Part shown: in pieces, positions 26,904 to 35,837 of the stretch
Numbering within the stretch: the stretch's first letter is position 1
Layout: every line of letters starts with the position of its first letter
Assembly (NCBI GenBank): GCA_018242725.1
Contig: JAFEBI010000007.1
Span: forward strand, 1 to 64,000
Length of the DNA stretch: 64,000 nucleotides
From: Nitrospira sp.
GTDB taxonomy: Bacteria > Nitrospirota > Nitrospiria > Nitrospirales > Nitrospiraceae
Direction: 5' to 3'
Made by a program: the position numbers and the translations under genes
Notes under the pieces: model-generated
Database searches by the model: none
What the model was told of the DNA's origin: nothing
Seen by the model: the letters and a program-made list of their open reading frames with translations, nothing else

Positions 26904-27125
26904 TTATGCCGTACCGGCTTTCGGCTGAGAAGATTGTTCCAGCTGATGCGCGACATATTCCCGAACATCCTGGATCGTCCCACTAATGAACATCTCGCGT
27001 GGGATTTCTACCCGGACAAGGCGAGACGGATCAATCCCTCGATCCTGAGCATACTGCTCATCGATGTAGAGACTGACCGAGCCATCAGGGAAACGCAGGG
27101 CATAGAGAGAAGTCGTGTCAGGCAT
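26904..27125 (-). CDS. Small hypothetical protein, 73 aa
   Basis: Start Met at 27125 follows an AGAAGG site. The product reads MPDTTSLYALRFPDGSVSLY, then a charged IDEQYAQDRGIDPSRLVRVE and a C-terminal helix (REYVAHQLEQSS). It is probably a small cytosolic protein. No family known to me. Confidence 0.55.
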   Translation of the reverse strand: MPDTTSLYALRFPDGSVSLYIDEQYAQDRGIDPSRLVRVEIPREMFISGTIQDVREYVAHQLEQSSQPKAGTA

Positions 27126-27267
27126 GGCCACTCACCTTCTTAATCGTTCCATTCATTACAGGTACCATAGGGTTTGTCGAACTGTCAAAACCACGGGTTG
27201 ACGTCGATTCAGGCCGGTGAGTGTGCAGCGTGATGGGACTCTCTGTGCCACTATGCGATCATTCCTG

Positions 27268-27306
27268 AAAAGCAAAGGGCCCTCGATCGGATGACCGAAG
27301 GCCCTC
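27268..27306 (-). terminator. Rho-independent terminator of the hemQ-like gene
   Basis: Reading the - strand, AGGGCCTTCGGTCATCCGAT and the following CGAGGGCCCTTTGCTTTT form a GC-rich hairpin followed by a T-rich tail, 24 bp downstream of the heme-enzyme stop. Confidence 0.7.
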
Positions 27307-27329
27307 GTCCGTACTGATATCCCTGGTAC

Positions 27330-28052
27330 TTAGCCGCCAAGAGTATCGAGTGTTTCCTTAAGGCTTCTTCGTACGCAGGTGAAGATCGGGGTATCCCGCA
27401 AAGTATATCGTGATCCTTCCGTCTCCCGTAGGGCCATCACCAGGTCAAGGAAATCCTCCGGCTTGTCGCTTTCAAACGCGACAACCCACTCCTGATCATC
27501 CAATCCAAACGAATAGGTGGTATTCAGCTTTACAGACGGGAATCGATGCCCCACTTCGATATGCTCATCCATCATACCTTGCCGAGCTGCCTTGGTCAGG
27601 AGGAACCACTCCCGCGTTTTGAGAAAGGGATACACAAAGATGTACTTGCTCTTTCCTGGAACGACCGTCAGCCGCTTCCCTTCTTGCCCCGCATGTGAAT
27701 GATTGTCGACATAGATGGACCGCTTGGTCATGGCTAAATACGAATAGGGAGTCGAGAGATACTGTCCAAGACCTGAGGCGAGCATCTTTGCGCTCATATC
27801 TTGAAACAGATCAAGGTCGTAGCTGATGCGCCACAGCATAAAGTCACAATCCCCTCGGATCCCGACGGTGGAATAGGGGACGACCAATACTTTGCCGTTA
27901 AAATCTTCGACCGCGCGCAAGAACTCCTGTTTGCCTTGGGTGCGCACGTCTTCCGGCAGACGCCGCCATGCCGGGTCCACTTTGTAGAACGCAAAATTGA
28001 CGAACTGGCGCCGAGGTGCCGGCGTGGAAGGGGTGGTCTCCGGAGTCGACAT
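27330..28052 (-). CDS. hemQ: Coproheme decarboxylase / chlorite-dismutase family protein (HemQ/ChdC-like)
   Basis: The 240-aa protein has the chlorite-dismutase-family dimeric alpha-beta barrel sequence. Two features favour coproheme decarboxylase over chlorite dismutase: YPFLKTREWFLL with Y141 (position of the catalytic Tyr in YPM/YPF motifs) and the heme-binding H164 in MMDEHIEVGH. The late segment DDQEWVVAFESDKPEDFLDL is also HemQ-like, and it lacks the signal peptide of Nitrospira periplasmic chlorite dismutase. It would convert coproheme to heme b. SD AAAGGAGC precedes the start; a hairpin terminator follows. Confidence 0.8.
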   Translation of the reverse strand: MSTPETTPSTPAPRRQFVNFAFYKVDPAWRRLPEDVRTQGKQEFLRAVEDFNGKVLVVPYSTVGIRGDCDFMLWRISYDLDLFQDMSAKMLASGLGQYLSTPYSYLAMTKRSIYVDNHSHAGQEGKRLTVVPGKSKYIFVYPFLKTREWFLLTKAARQGMMDEHIEVGHRFPSVKLNTTYSFGLDDQEWVVAFESDKPEDFLDLVMALRETEGSRYTLRDTPIFTCVRRSLKETLDTLGG

Positions 28053-28104
28053 TACAAAGCTCCTTTAGTAATATTGAGCGGCAGTACTCTTTGTAGTTTT
28101 CTTT

Positions 28105-28134
28105 CGTTTAGCATTTCCCCTTCCGTGTTGTCAA
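28105..28134 (-). promoter_or_regulatory. Possible sigma-70 promoter of the hemQ-like gene
   Basis: On the - strand a perfect TTGACA (28134-28129) is followed after ~17-18 bp by a weak TAAACG/CTAAAC hexamer, about 55 bp before the start codon. The -10 match is poor. Confidence 0.35.
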
Positions 28135-28198
28135 CCGGAGGGCGAGGCGAGGAGGCGCCCGTTGACAAGGTCGAATCATTCTGTTAACCGCTGACAAC

Positions 28199-28795
28199 AT
28201 GAGGGTTTGGACTCATGCAGTGGTTGGACAGACCGTCGCATACCTATTGAGTTTCGTCGGTCTTGCAGCTGCGATCGAGGTGAATCCGACGCCGACCCAT
28301 ATTCAACGTGCACTTGATCGGGGTAAACAGGCGGCGGTACAGCACCAATCTCCTGAAACCTTGTACAGTCGCTTCGGAAGCGCCGATTCCGTACAGCCGG
28401 AAGGCTTTCTTCTGACGAAGCTTGGAGGGGTGTCGGTGTTGGCCGCCCATATGGAGTTACGAGGACTTGAACCGAGTGCAACCGAGTTGACCCACGTGAT
28501 CGAGGCCTCCACGATGCTTGTCGGTGCGACACTCGTCGGAGCGCGTCAAGACTTTGCCGTAAACAGTTACATGATTCTTGAACAAGGGGGCAGAACGATC
28601 AAGCCGTTCACGGTGCGAGCCGATGGCCGAGCTGATCGTTCGGCAACATGGCCGGAGTCGCAGGAATTTCACGCCAAAATCGTTGCGACGTTCCGCTATG
28701 CTGATTTCGACCCGAACGCGAGGACGACGATCACGATTTTTCCTGCCGATGGAGGAGAGGTCCGTTTCGTGGTTGATTTTGCTCACATTGAATAG
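28199..28795 (+). CDS. Exported hypothetical protein, 198 aa
   Basis: A signal peptide (TVAYLLSFVGLAAA-IEV) precedes a mature domain starting with helices (PTHIQRALDRGKQAAVQ) and passing to beta strands; the end reads TTITIFPADGGEVRFVVDFA, common in exported proteins of Nitrospirota as I recall. It starts divergently from the hemQ-like gene and is followed by cinA 15 bp downstream. Function unknown. Confidence 0.65.
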   Translation: MRVWTHAVVGQTVAYLLSFVGLAAAIEVNPTPTHIQRALDRGKQAAVQHQSPETLYSRFGSADSVQPEGFLLTKLGGVSVLAAHMELRGLEPSATELTHVIEASTMLVGATLVGARQDFAVNSYMILEQGGRTIKPFTVRADGRADRSATWPESQEFHAKIVATFRYADFDPNARTTITIFPADGGEVRFVVDFAHIE

Positions 28796-28810
28796 GGACT
28801 CAAGCGACCC

Positions 28811-30106
28811 ATGCCAAAGTCTGCTTCATCAGCTCGTATGTGTCTTGCGGAAACCATTGCCATTGGTTCGGAGTTGTTGATCGGGGGGCGGACCGATAGT
28901 AATTCGGTATTCATCGCGGAGGCCCTCGCCACGATCGGTGTGGAAGTCCGGTTTAAATCGATTGTCGGTGATGATGAGGTTGGTATCGGCGACGTGCTCA
29001 ATATTGCCCGACAACGGGCTGGTGTGGTGATCATGACGGGAGGGCTGGGCCCTACGGTCGATGATCGTACCAGGGAGGCCGTTGCCGCGGTAACGGGTTT
29101 CCGGCTTGCTCGTCGCAAGGAGGCATTTGAGGGAATGACGGCTCGATTGGCTCAGTGGGGGAGGGTGCCGAATCGGGGGCAGTTGCGACAAGCGCTGATT
29201 CCCGCCAATGCCATTGTCTTGCCCAATCCAGTCGGGTCTGCGCCGGGATTTGCCCTTACCTGGAAGGGGACGTATGTCGCGGCACTACCGGGCGTCCCGA
29301 GTGAGATGCGAGCCATGATGGAAAAGACGGTCATTCCCCTGATCGTGGATCGACTGAAACAGTCGACGTACGCACGGCCACATCCCATTACACGGGTGAT
29401 CTTTCAGACCTGGGGATTATCGGAGGCTGACGTCGATACCAAATTGCAGGGAGTGATTTCCAAGCAGGAGCCGATCGCACTGGGGCTGCTTGCTTCGCCC
29501 AATGGGGTGCTGGTGTCGTTGACGACGAGCGCCCATCATGCGATCAAGCCGCAGGTACTCACTGCGAGAATCGAAGAGGTGCGTCGGCAATTAGCGGAGT
29601 GGATCGTTGCCGAAGGACACGACAGCATGGAAGACGTCGTCGGTCGGTTACTGGTCGAACAACAACGCACGATTGCAGTCGCGGAATCCTGCACGGGCGG
29701 ATTGATCAGCCATCGACTGACCCAAGTGCCGGGAGCGTCTGCCTATGTCGATCGCGGAGCGGTCTGTTACAGTAATCGAGCCAAAACGGACATGTTGGGT
29801 GTGTCGGTGAGTCTTATTGAGCAATATGGGGCAGTCAGCCGAGAGGTCGCTCATGCCATGGCTACCGGGATGCGTGAGCGAGCGGGCGTTTCTGTGGCGT
29901 TGAGTATCACAGGTATTGCCGGGCCTGGTGGGGCGACGGAAACAAAACCAGTCGGTCTGGTCTATATCGGACTCGACGGAGGAGCGGGCGAGACGATCAC
30001 GAAAGAATTCCGCTTCCATGGCGACCGGTCGGTCATCAAACAGCGGTCTTCACAGGCGGCGTTGGATCTCTTGCGTCGGTGGCTCCTTGAGAGGAGACAA
30101 GCATGA
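28811..30106 (+). CDS. cinA: CinA family protein (nicotinamide-nucleotide amidohydrolase / MoCF-like)
   Basis: The 431-aa protein has both CinA domains: N-terminal COG1058-type MoCF-like domain (ETIAIGSELLIGGRTDSNSV, VVIMTGGLGPTVDDRTREAV) and C-terminal PncC-type amidase (TIAVAESCTGGLISHRLTQV, YSNRAKTDMLGV, SITGIAGPGGATETKPVG). CinA proteins recycle pyridine nucleotides by deamidating NMN and hydrolysing ADP-ribose. Length is normal (~410-430). The start lacks a strong SD; Met10 (28838) is an alternative. The stop overlaps the next gene (ATGA). Confidence 0.92.
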   Translation: MPKSASSARMCLAETIAIGSELLIGGRTDSNSVFIAEALATIGVEVRFKSIVGDDEVGIGDVLNIARQRAGVVIMTGGLGPTVDDRTREAVAAVTGFRLARRKEAFEGMTARLAQWGRVPNRGQLRQALIPANAIVLPNPVGSAPGFALTWKGTYVAALPGVPSEMRAMMEKTVIPLIVDRLKQSTYARPHPITRVIFQTWGLSEADVDTKLQGVISKQEPIALGLLASPNGVLVSLTTSAHHAIKPQVLTARIEEVRRQLAEWIVAEGHDSMEDVVGRLLVEQQRTIAVAESCTGGLISHRLTQVPGASAYVDRGAVCYSNRAKTDMLGVSVSLIEQYGAVSREVAHAMATGMRERAGVSVALSITGIAGPGGATETKPVGLVYIGLDGGAGETITKEFRFHGDRSVIKQRSSQAALDLLRRWLLERRQA

Positions 30107-30726
30107 TCCGAGCTTTTTGGGCCGTTGAGATCAGTGACGAGGTCCGAACGGCGATCGTCCAGGTGCAGCAGGATATCAAGGAACGGCTTGCGCCTCATCT
30201 TTCCAAGGAGATCCGCATCGCTTGGGGGCAACGGAATTCATTTCACCTCACGATGAGGTTTCTCGGCGATATAGAGAAGCAGCTCATCGACCCACTACGC
30301 GAAGCAATGGCGAGTGTCAGGCAATCTCATCCGGCTATTCAGATCCCTATCGATCGGCTCCAGGCGTTTCCGAATGCCATGAAACCACGAGTGCTGTGGG
30401 TGGGACCGTCTGAGTCATGGCTTCAGAGCGAACCAGCCAAGCGATTGGTGGAGTTGTATCAGGAGATAGAATCCTGCTGCCGTTCCTTCGGGTTTGCGCC
30501 TGATGAGAAACCATTCAGTCCCCATCTGACTGTGGCGAGGATTAAAACCGGAGAACGACAGGTCGGGCCGCTATTGGCTCAAAGTGGCGTGTATGAGCGT
30601 CGTGTCTCGCTAGGAACGGTGACCGTCGGGCCGGTCGTGCTGATGAAAAGCCAGCTGCGTCCGACCGGACCTGTCTATACCAAGTTGTGGGAGGTGGAGG
30701 AAGGCGGTAGTGATGCGTTTCGGTAA
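30103..30726 (+). CDS. thpR: RNA 2',3'-cyclic phosphodiesterase (LigT/ThpR)
   Basis: The 207-aa protein begins MIRAFWAVEISDEVR and has the two HxTx motifs of the 2H phosphoesterase superfamily: HLTMRF (H48, T50) and HLTVAR near residue 135, 85-90 residues apart as in the family. It opens 2',3'-cyclic phosphates on RNA ends and can ligate in vitro. ATGA overlap with cinA implies co-translation; cinA-thpR pairing is common. Confidence 0.9.
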   Translation: MIRAFWAVEISDEVRTAIVQVQQDIKERLAPHLSKEIRIAWGQRNSFHLTMRFLGDIEKQLIDPLREAMASVRQSHPAIQIPIDRLQAFPNAMKPRVLWVGPSESWLQSEPAKRLVELYQEIESCCRSFGFAPDEKPFSPHLTVARIKTGERQVGPLLAQSGVYERRVSLGTVTVGPVVLMKSQLRPTGPVYTKLWEVEEGGSDAFR

Positions 30727-31004
30727 TAACTGGTTCCGTGTATGGGATTTGAATCAGGCTGAGAGTGTGCTGCTCACTTGCGAAGGAAACAGTGGATGTT
30801 TCGCGAACGCGTGAAAGTTGAAGAGGCAGGTTGTCAAATAGCATGGGGCTGGTTATACGTACGCTCTACTTGACAGCACCTCAGGCACGACGCAAGATTT
30901 TGCCGCCCCTGGTCGGTTCTGCATGGATAGAAGGGCTACATAACCGTTCTGTTGCACTATGTCTACCGGTGAGCCATGGAGCTGTATAGGCTGTAGCGGA
31001 AACA

Positions 31005-31916
31005 ATGCACGATCTTGATCCAACGGATGAGTGCTCAGTGCCTAATCAGCATAGCACAGCACATCCAATAGCGGTGCAGAGGCCGAGACGTATCGGCATT
31101 CTGCTGAATGGGCTAGATGGGAAAGCGAACACCGTTGCCCTTCGTTTCCTTATCCTCGAGATGAATCGTATTCAAAGAACGTTTGAGTATGAATTCTTAC
31201 CATTTGAGAGGGACGACTTACTTGAGACACTTCGTTCACAAATGCGTCTCAATCGAACTGACATCAAGTCCCAAACAGCGGATTTCCATCAGCGATATAG
31301 AGCGTACCTTGCAGGACTGAATAAAGACTTCTTACTTAAGGAGGCTCCTCCTGACTACTTTATAGTCGTGTGCCTTGCTACGTTTGATGATGACTACTAC
31401 ACGACTCGGAAAGACCGCGTGTCTGTCATCGCTCTTGGTAACTGGGAACGCCATATGGCGCCCCCATCCATAGTCGAGTTTCTGCTCACGCTTATTGTGC
31501 GTGAAGCGGTTGCATCTGTCTCACCTCTACTGGGAGGATCGGTTCATCTCGGCACCAAAGGCTGCTTGTGCGACTTCACGCCTCAGCTAGATGATGCTCG
31601 ATTTAAGGTGCTAAACGCTTTTGTATGCGGTCATTGCGCCAATGCACTCTCGACAGATAAACTCCCTCAGCTCGTTGAAGAGCTGCAGTTTGTATTGAGC
31701 AAGAAGTGGTTAGGCCTTACATCTAAGGTCGGTACACCTGCCGCAATAGCATTAAAACTTGGCCACGACCTATTTGCCACGAAGGGCCTACAGCCGACTT
31801 TCTGGGAGCAAGCACTAAAGACTCTTCAGGAAGAGGGAACGAAGCAGATTCTCACTCTCATCGGTGCTGTTGTTGGTGCGGTCTTGCTCGTGTGGTTTGG
31901 CATCAAGGGTTCGTAA
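31005..31916 (+). CDS. Unknown protein with Cys-rich motif and C-terminal membrane anchor, 303 aa
   Basis: The cytosolic part has an N-terminal alpha-beta-like region (RRIGILLNGLDGKANTVALR) and a middle that predicts helices with VREAVASVSPLLGGSVHLG. It then has H-x5-C-x-C-DFTPQLDDARFKVL followed by CGHC (VCGHCANAL), a possible metal-binding or peptidase-related motif. One hydrophobic C-terminal helix (ILTLIGAVVGAVLLVWFG) suggests tail anchoring. No family assigned. It lies beside a broken transposase and differs from neighbours by lower GC, suggesting acquired DNA. Confidence 0.6.
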   Translation: MHDLDPTDECSVPNQHSTAHPIAVQRPRRIGILLNGLDGKANTVALRFLILEMNRIQRTFEYEFLPFERDDLLETLRSQMRLNRTDIKSQTADFHQRYRAYLAGLNKDFLLKEAPPDYFIVVCLATFDDDYYTTRKDRVSVIALGNWERHMAPPSIVEFLLTLIVREAVASVSPLLGGSVHLGTKGCLCDFTPQLDDARFKVLNAFVCGHCANALSTDKLPQLVEELQFVLSKKWLGLTSKVGTPAAIALKLGHDLFATKGLQPTFWEQALKTLQEEGTKQILTLIGAVVGAVLLVWFGIKGS

Positions 31917-31977
31917 TACTATGCCACCCGACCAGTCTGTCGAGTCGGACGCTTCGCAAACTTGCTTGTGCATTTAT

Positions 31978-32545
31978 TTTGGGGCTGGAGTAGCTAAGCG
32001 ACCCATGGCGGAGTTAGGTTTAGCGAATGATCTACCTGCGGAAGAGTCGAATGTCGATCCAGCTCCAGCAGAAGCTCTTGGAGCATTTCGTGGCAGGCAC
32101 GACTGCACGGGCGGCGGCGCTGTTAGTCGGAGTGCGAGCGAACACCGCGAAGCTGTTTTATCAGTGGTTGAGACAGCTCATCGCCAGTAAGCAAGAGAGT
32201 TATCTGCTTGCTGGTGAGATTGAAGCGGATGAGCGTTATTTTGGCGGTGTGCGCAAGGGCCGACGAGGTCGCGGCGCAACGGGGAAAGTACCCGTCTTTG
32301 GCTTATTAAAGCGAGGCGGCAAAGCGTACACGGCCATCATTCCAGACGCTAAGGCATCGACGTTGATTCCCATCATCCGGGAGAACGTATTGCCCGACAG
32401 CGTGGTGTATACGGACAGCTTTCTGGTCTATGACGTGTTGGATGTATCCAAATTTCACCATCGGCGAGTGAATCACAGCAAGGTGTTTGTCAGAACCAAA
32501 GATAGGGTCAAGTCTTGTTTTGTGCATGCTGCTAAGTGAGTCTTG
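31978..32545 (+). mobile_element. Truncated IS1595-family element
   Basis: The transposase fragment at 32027-32539 defines the element. A GGGGCTGGAGTAGCTAAGCG string at 31981 may be a left terminal repeat, but no reverse complement was found to the right, so the right end is probably lost. Boundaries are approximate. Confidence 0.5.
32027..32539 (+). pseudogene. Truncated IS1595-family transposase
   Basis: The frame has the N-terminal helix-turn-helix part (LLEHFVAGTTARAAALLVGV), the first catalytic Asp in EIEADERYFGGVRKG and the second in VVYTDSFLVYDVL. After RRVNHSKVF the sequence leaves the family: the expected motif with the final catalytic residue (INGIENFW-like) is missing and the protein ends at ~163-170 aa. 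Inactive as it stands. Likely start is Met at 32051. Confidence 0.8.
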
Positions 32546-32621
32546 ATCTTCATAAGAGACTCAGAAAGCCAGGGAGAGGTCTCACAACGCAGTCGAATTT
32601 CCTCCAGACTCACGACCTCTT

Positions 32622-33371
32622 CTATTCGGAGTAGACGAGGAGCAGCACACCAAAAAGGATCTCGGATCCCGCCCAAGCGATTTCCCATCGTGTCGTCACA
32701 TGGGGGGACGCACTGGGCAGCCAAGATGCGAAGCCCTTCGACAAGGCGGCACCAATCCCTACGATCCCCAACAAGGAATGCTGAAACTGGATCTTGGCAA
32801 AAGCGGGGTGCTCTCCGTGTGAATGGACGAACAGCCACAATGAACCGGCCAGGGTCAATAGGACGAGAGGGGCAGCTGCCAGAGGTTGCCAGGCCCTCCC
32901 GCTTCGACGGAGCGCTTCACATAAGGCAATGACGAGGGCCAGGACTCCGTAGAGTTTATGTTCGATCAGTTCCTGGTCATGGCTCCGTACGGTGTCGAGA
33001 ACATCAAGCGAACGAATTGGCCACACACCATGGTCATTCCCGAACAACACCAACAGGCCGATTGCCGTGAGCGCACCAGGGAGCATGAACCGGGTCCACA
33101 ATGGCAGGGGATACCGGAGTGCATTGCCTAGCTCAGCCAGGCCAAACACGACGATGAAAAAACCAGCAACGTGATGGTGAAACTCTGAGAAATCCATTCC
33201 TTCTGGGGATTCTTCTCCCTGCCCACTGGTATGCCCGTGTGGAGAAACAGTCGCAACACTTGTGTCAGTTGCGCCATGTAGATGGGCGGGAGCTTGGGCT
33301 AGAGCATTGGACAGGCAGCTGGAGGAAACCATGACGAGGAGGACGGACAGCCGATAACACCACCATTTCAT
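32622..33371 (-). CDS. His-rich multi-pass membrane protein, 249 aa
   Basis: A signal peptide (LSVLLVMVSSSCLSNALA) is followed by a His-rich exported stretch (HLHGATD, PHGHTSGQG, EFHHHVAG) and about five to six membrane helices (FFIVVFGLAELGNAL, LPGALTAIGLLVLFG, KLYGVLALVIALCEAL and others). Further His occur in SHDQELIEHKLYG and VHSHGEHPAFAK. This fits a metal-handling, CopD- or copper-resistance-like membrane protein, but the family is not certain. Confidence 0.65.
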   Translation of the reverse strand: MKWWCYRLSVLLVMVSSSCLSNALAQAPAHLHGATDTSVATVSPHGHTSGQGEESPEGMDFSEFHHHVAGFFIVVFGLAELGNALRYPLPLWTRFMLPGALTAIGLLVLFGNDHGVWPIRSLDVLDTVRSHDQELIEHKLYGVLALVIALCEALRRSGRAWQPLAAAPLVLLTLAGSLWLFVHSHGEHPAFAKIQFQHSLLGIVGIGAALSKGFASWLPSASPHVTTRWEIAWAGSEILFGVLLLVYSE

Positions 33372-33496
33372 AGACGAAGAGGTACCGCTCAGAAGAGCAA
33401 GGGTGAAAGTGTCGTGGTGAAGACGACCGACAATTCTCGCATCACGCGGCGATTGGTCAATCGTCTTATCCCCTCAGAGCATTTTGATCCAGTCCG

Positions 33497-34045
33497 TTAT
33501 GGCTCAAGCAGTGGAATCAGCGCGTGGTGGCCTTGTTGGCGAGCTAAATCCACAGGGCGTTCTCCAGATGTCATTCTCGCCTCCTTATCTGCGCCATGTT
33601 GCAGCAGGAGGCTGACGATTTCCTGATCCCCTCGGTAGGCTGCGACGTGCAACAGCGTTGCGCCACCGATCTGCATCTGTTCATTCACCTGTGCGCCGCT
33701 CGCCAAGAGTAACGCCACCATCTCTCGCCGCCCCTCTTGGACCGCTACAGAAAGCGGCGTGACGCCGTCCTGGCTTGCTGGATTCACTGCTGCACCTTGT
33801 TTCAGTAAAAGAGCGACTACGTTCCGATGCCCGTGCTTGGCTGCGAGGTGGAGCGCCGTGATCCCACGCGCATCGGCCGCTTGGATATTGACTCCCTGCC
33901 CAAGAAAGGTTTCCACTCTGAGAAGATTGCCGTCTGTTGCAGCTTGTCGCAGCTTCTTTTCAGGATCGGTTACGCAACCGCTCAGAAGAATGAGGACGAA
34001 TAGAGAGACCGTCAGTCCCCAATTGCGGATCGGAATGTTCGCCAT
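33497..34045 (-). CDS. Ankyrin-repeat lipoprotein, 182 aa
   Basis: Start Met 34045 gives a signal peptide ending in lipobox L-S-G-C (VLILLSGCVTDPEKK). The mature protein has about five ankyrin repeats (for example DARGITALHLAAKHGHRNVV, SQDGVTPLSVAVQEGRREMV, IGGATLLHVAAYRGDQEIV) and ends PVDLARQQGHHALIPLLEP. Ankyrin repeats bind proteins; the lipobox places it in the envelope. The same C-terminal ending occurs in the 408-aa protein two genes away. Confidence 0.85.
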   Translation of the reverse strand: MANIPIRNWGLTVSLFVLILLSGCVTDPEKKLRQAATDGNLLRVETFLGQGVNIQAADARGITALHLAAKHGHRNVVALLLKQGAAVNPASQDGVTPLSVAVQEGRREMVALLLASGAQVNEQMQIGGATLLHVAAYRGDQEIVSLLLQHGADKEARMTSGERPVDLARQQGHHALIPLLEP

Positions 34046-34079
34046 GCGATAGAGCCTATTCAGAAAAAACCAGCAGGAG

Positions 34080-34304
34080 TTAGGCACGATGGGTTTCGAG
34101 ACGATCCATTCCGGCCGTGAGCGTGGAGATGTCTGTTTCGAGTGTACGGATTCGTTGGTCGAGCTGTGAAAAAGAACGTCGCATCAGGGCACGCATTTCG
34201 TTAAATTCCTCTCGGACTTCATCCCTCATCTGCTGCAATTCATGCCTAATGTCCGAATGGCCCACAGCGATTTGCCGGATATCACTCCTGAGCGCCACTG
34301 CCAA
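34080..34304 (-). CDS. Small coiled-coil protein, 74 aa
   Basis: The product is almost entirely a charged helix with heptad repeats (RHELQQMRDEVREEFNEMRA, LDQRIRTLETDISTLTAGMD). It sits between the two ankyrin genes on the same strand, 35 bp upstream of the ankyrin lipoprotein. Function unknown; translation not certain. Confidence 0.5.
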   Translation of the reverse strand: MAVALRSDIRQIAVGHSDIRHELQQMRDEVREEFNEMRALMRRSFSQLDQRIRTLETDISTLTAGMDRLETHRA

Positions 34305-34470
34305 AGTGTCGTTTCATTCCTTCAACCTGTGCGTCAGTCAGGACATGTCTGTATAGCCTGACTAAAATTGAAAAGCAACGCCGAAGGGAGTTCGCTTGGC
34401 GAAATTACGACATCTCGGGATGTCCATGAAATCCGCGATATCATATCCACTCAACTGCGCACGTAGGCTC

Positions 34471-35697
34471 CTATGGTTTTAAAAGGGCAAGGAGTTTGCC
34501 ATGGCCTTGTTGACGGGCAAGATCAAGAGGCCGCTCGCCCGATTGTGTTTTTGCATGCTTGTTCCCTCCGTGTTTGATCAAGAGCGACACGAGCTCTCGA
34601 TTGCCATGATAGGCTCCCAGATGCAGCGGGGTCTTCCCGTCCGCAGTCTGCGCATTGATCGCGGCCCCTTTTTTCAGGAGGAGGGCGGCCATCTCGCGAT
34701 AGCCTGCTGCGGTTGCGATGTGGAGGGGGGTGGCGCCATCAGGTGTGGACTGGTTCACCAAGGCGCCCTTTTCCAAGAGGAGTGTCGCGACATCGCGGTG
34801 GTTGTTTTGTACGGCGAGGAAGAGCGGGGTCGCACGGTTTCGTGCCTGTTGATTGACGGCAGCCTTCTTTTTCAGCAGTAACGCGACAACATCCCGATGG
34901 CCGTTTTGTGCGGCCACGTGGAGCGGCGTCACACCGCTGTGGGCTGATTGGTTCACGAGTGCGCCGTGTTCGAGCAAGAGCTCCACGATCATGCGATGGC
35001 CGTTTTGTGCCGCGACCAGCAGCGGGGTCGCGCCATCCGTCATGGCTTGGTTCACGTCCGCGCCTTGTTCCAGGAGCAGTGACACGGTTGGGAGATGGCC
35101 GTTCTGGGCGGCCACGAACAGTGGCGTCGATCCGTCAGCCAAGGTCCGGGTCGCCGAGGTTCCATGTTGAAGCAGCAGCTCAACGACCGTGTACTGACCT
35201 CGTTGGGCTGCGATGAAGAGTGGCGTCACACCGTCTTCCGCGGCCTGATTCGGATCGGCCTTATGTCGGAGCAAAAGCGCCACGATGTCTCGATAGCCGT
35301 TCTGCGCGGCGATGAAGAGCGGTGTGACACCTGTTGTGGTCGAGAGATTCACGGTTGCTCCGTTATTGAGCAAGAGGGCGGCCACCTCCGGATGACCATT
35401 TTGCGCCGCGATGTAGAGTGGGGTGGCTCCGTCGCTGGTCACATGATTGACCGGTGCGGCTCTTCGCAGTAAAAACGAGACGATATCGCGACGCCCGTTC
35501 CAGGCTGCCGCATGCAGGGCGGTCGTTCCTTGCTCATTGGCAGCCTGAACATTTGCTCCCTGCTCAACGAGAGTTTTCACCTGCGCGACCTGTCCATCTC
35601 TTGCGGCTATCAGAAGTTTCTCATCTATCGGTTGCATGGCGAGGAGCAGCGGGAGCAGGGCACTGAGGATGCAAAGGGTCATTCGTTGCGAACGCAT
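34471..35697 (-). CDS. Exported ankyrin-repeat protein, 408 aa
   Basis: Start Met 35697 is chosen because a GTGGAG site precedes it and it begins a signal peptide (TLCILSALLPLLLAMQ). About eleven consecutive 33-residue ankyrin repeats follow, each with the form DGATPLxxAAQNGHxxVxxLL. The repeats are highly similar at DNA level, suggesting recent duplication. It ends SGERPLDLARQQGHGKLLALLKP in the same way as the neighbouring lipoprotein, so the two are paralogues. Likely periplasmic protein-protein interaction role. Confidence 0.88.
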   Translation of the reverse strand: MRSQRMTLCILSALLPLLLAMQPIDEKLLIAARDGQVAQVKTLVEQGANVQAANEQGTTALHAAAWNGRRDIVSFLLRRAAPVNHVTSDGATPLYIAAQNGHPEVAALLLNNGATVNLSTTTGVTPLFIAAQNGYRDIVALLLRHKADPNQAAEDGVTPLFIAAQRGQYTVVELLLQHGTSATRTLADGSTPLFVAAQNGHLPTVSLLLEQGADVNQAMTDGATPLLVAAQNGHRMIVELLLEHGALVNQSAHSGVTPLHVAAQNGHRDVVALLLKKKAAVNQQARNRATPLFLAVQNNHRDVATLLLEKGALVNQSTPDGATPLHIATAAGYREMAALLLKKGAAINAQTADGKTPLHLGAYHGNRELVSLLIKHGGNKHAKTQSGERPLDLARQQGHGKLLALLKP

Positions 35698-35837
35698 GGC
35701 AATCTCCACATTGGTCAAGTGACGAATTTCGACGATTATGAACTGATTCGATTGTGTCCTTCCAGTCCTTCTATTTGAATAGCTGAGAGTGCCGTTCACC
35801 AAGCTACCAACATGATTTGATGGGATGGGGATCGCTG

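Noticed and set aside
28162..28190. TTGACA box before the exported protein at 28199
   Set aside because: The matching -10 position would lie 9 bp from the start codon and has a poor hexamer (TAACCG).
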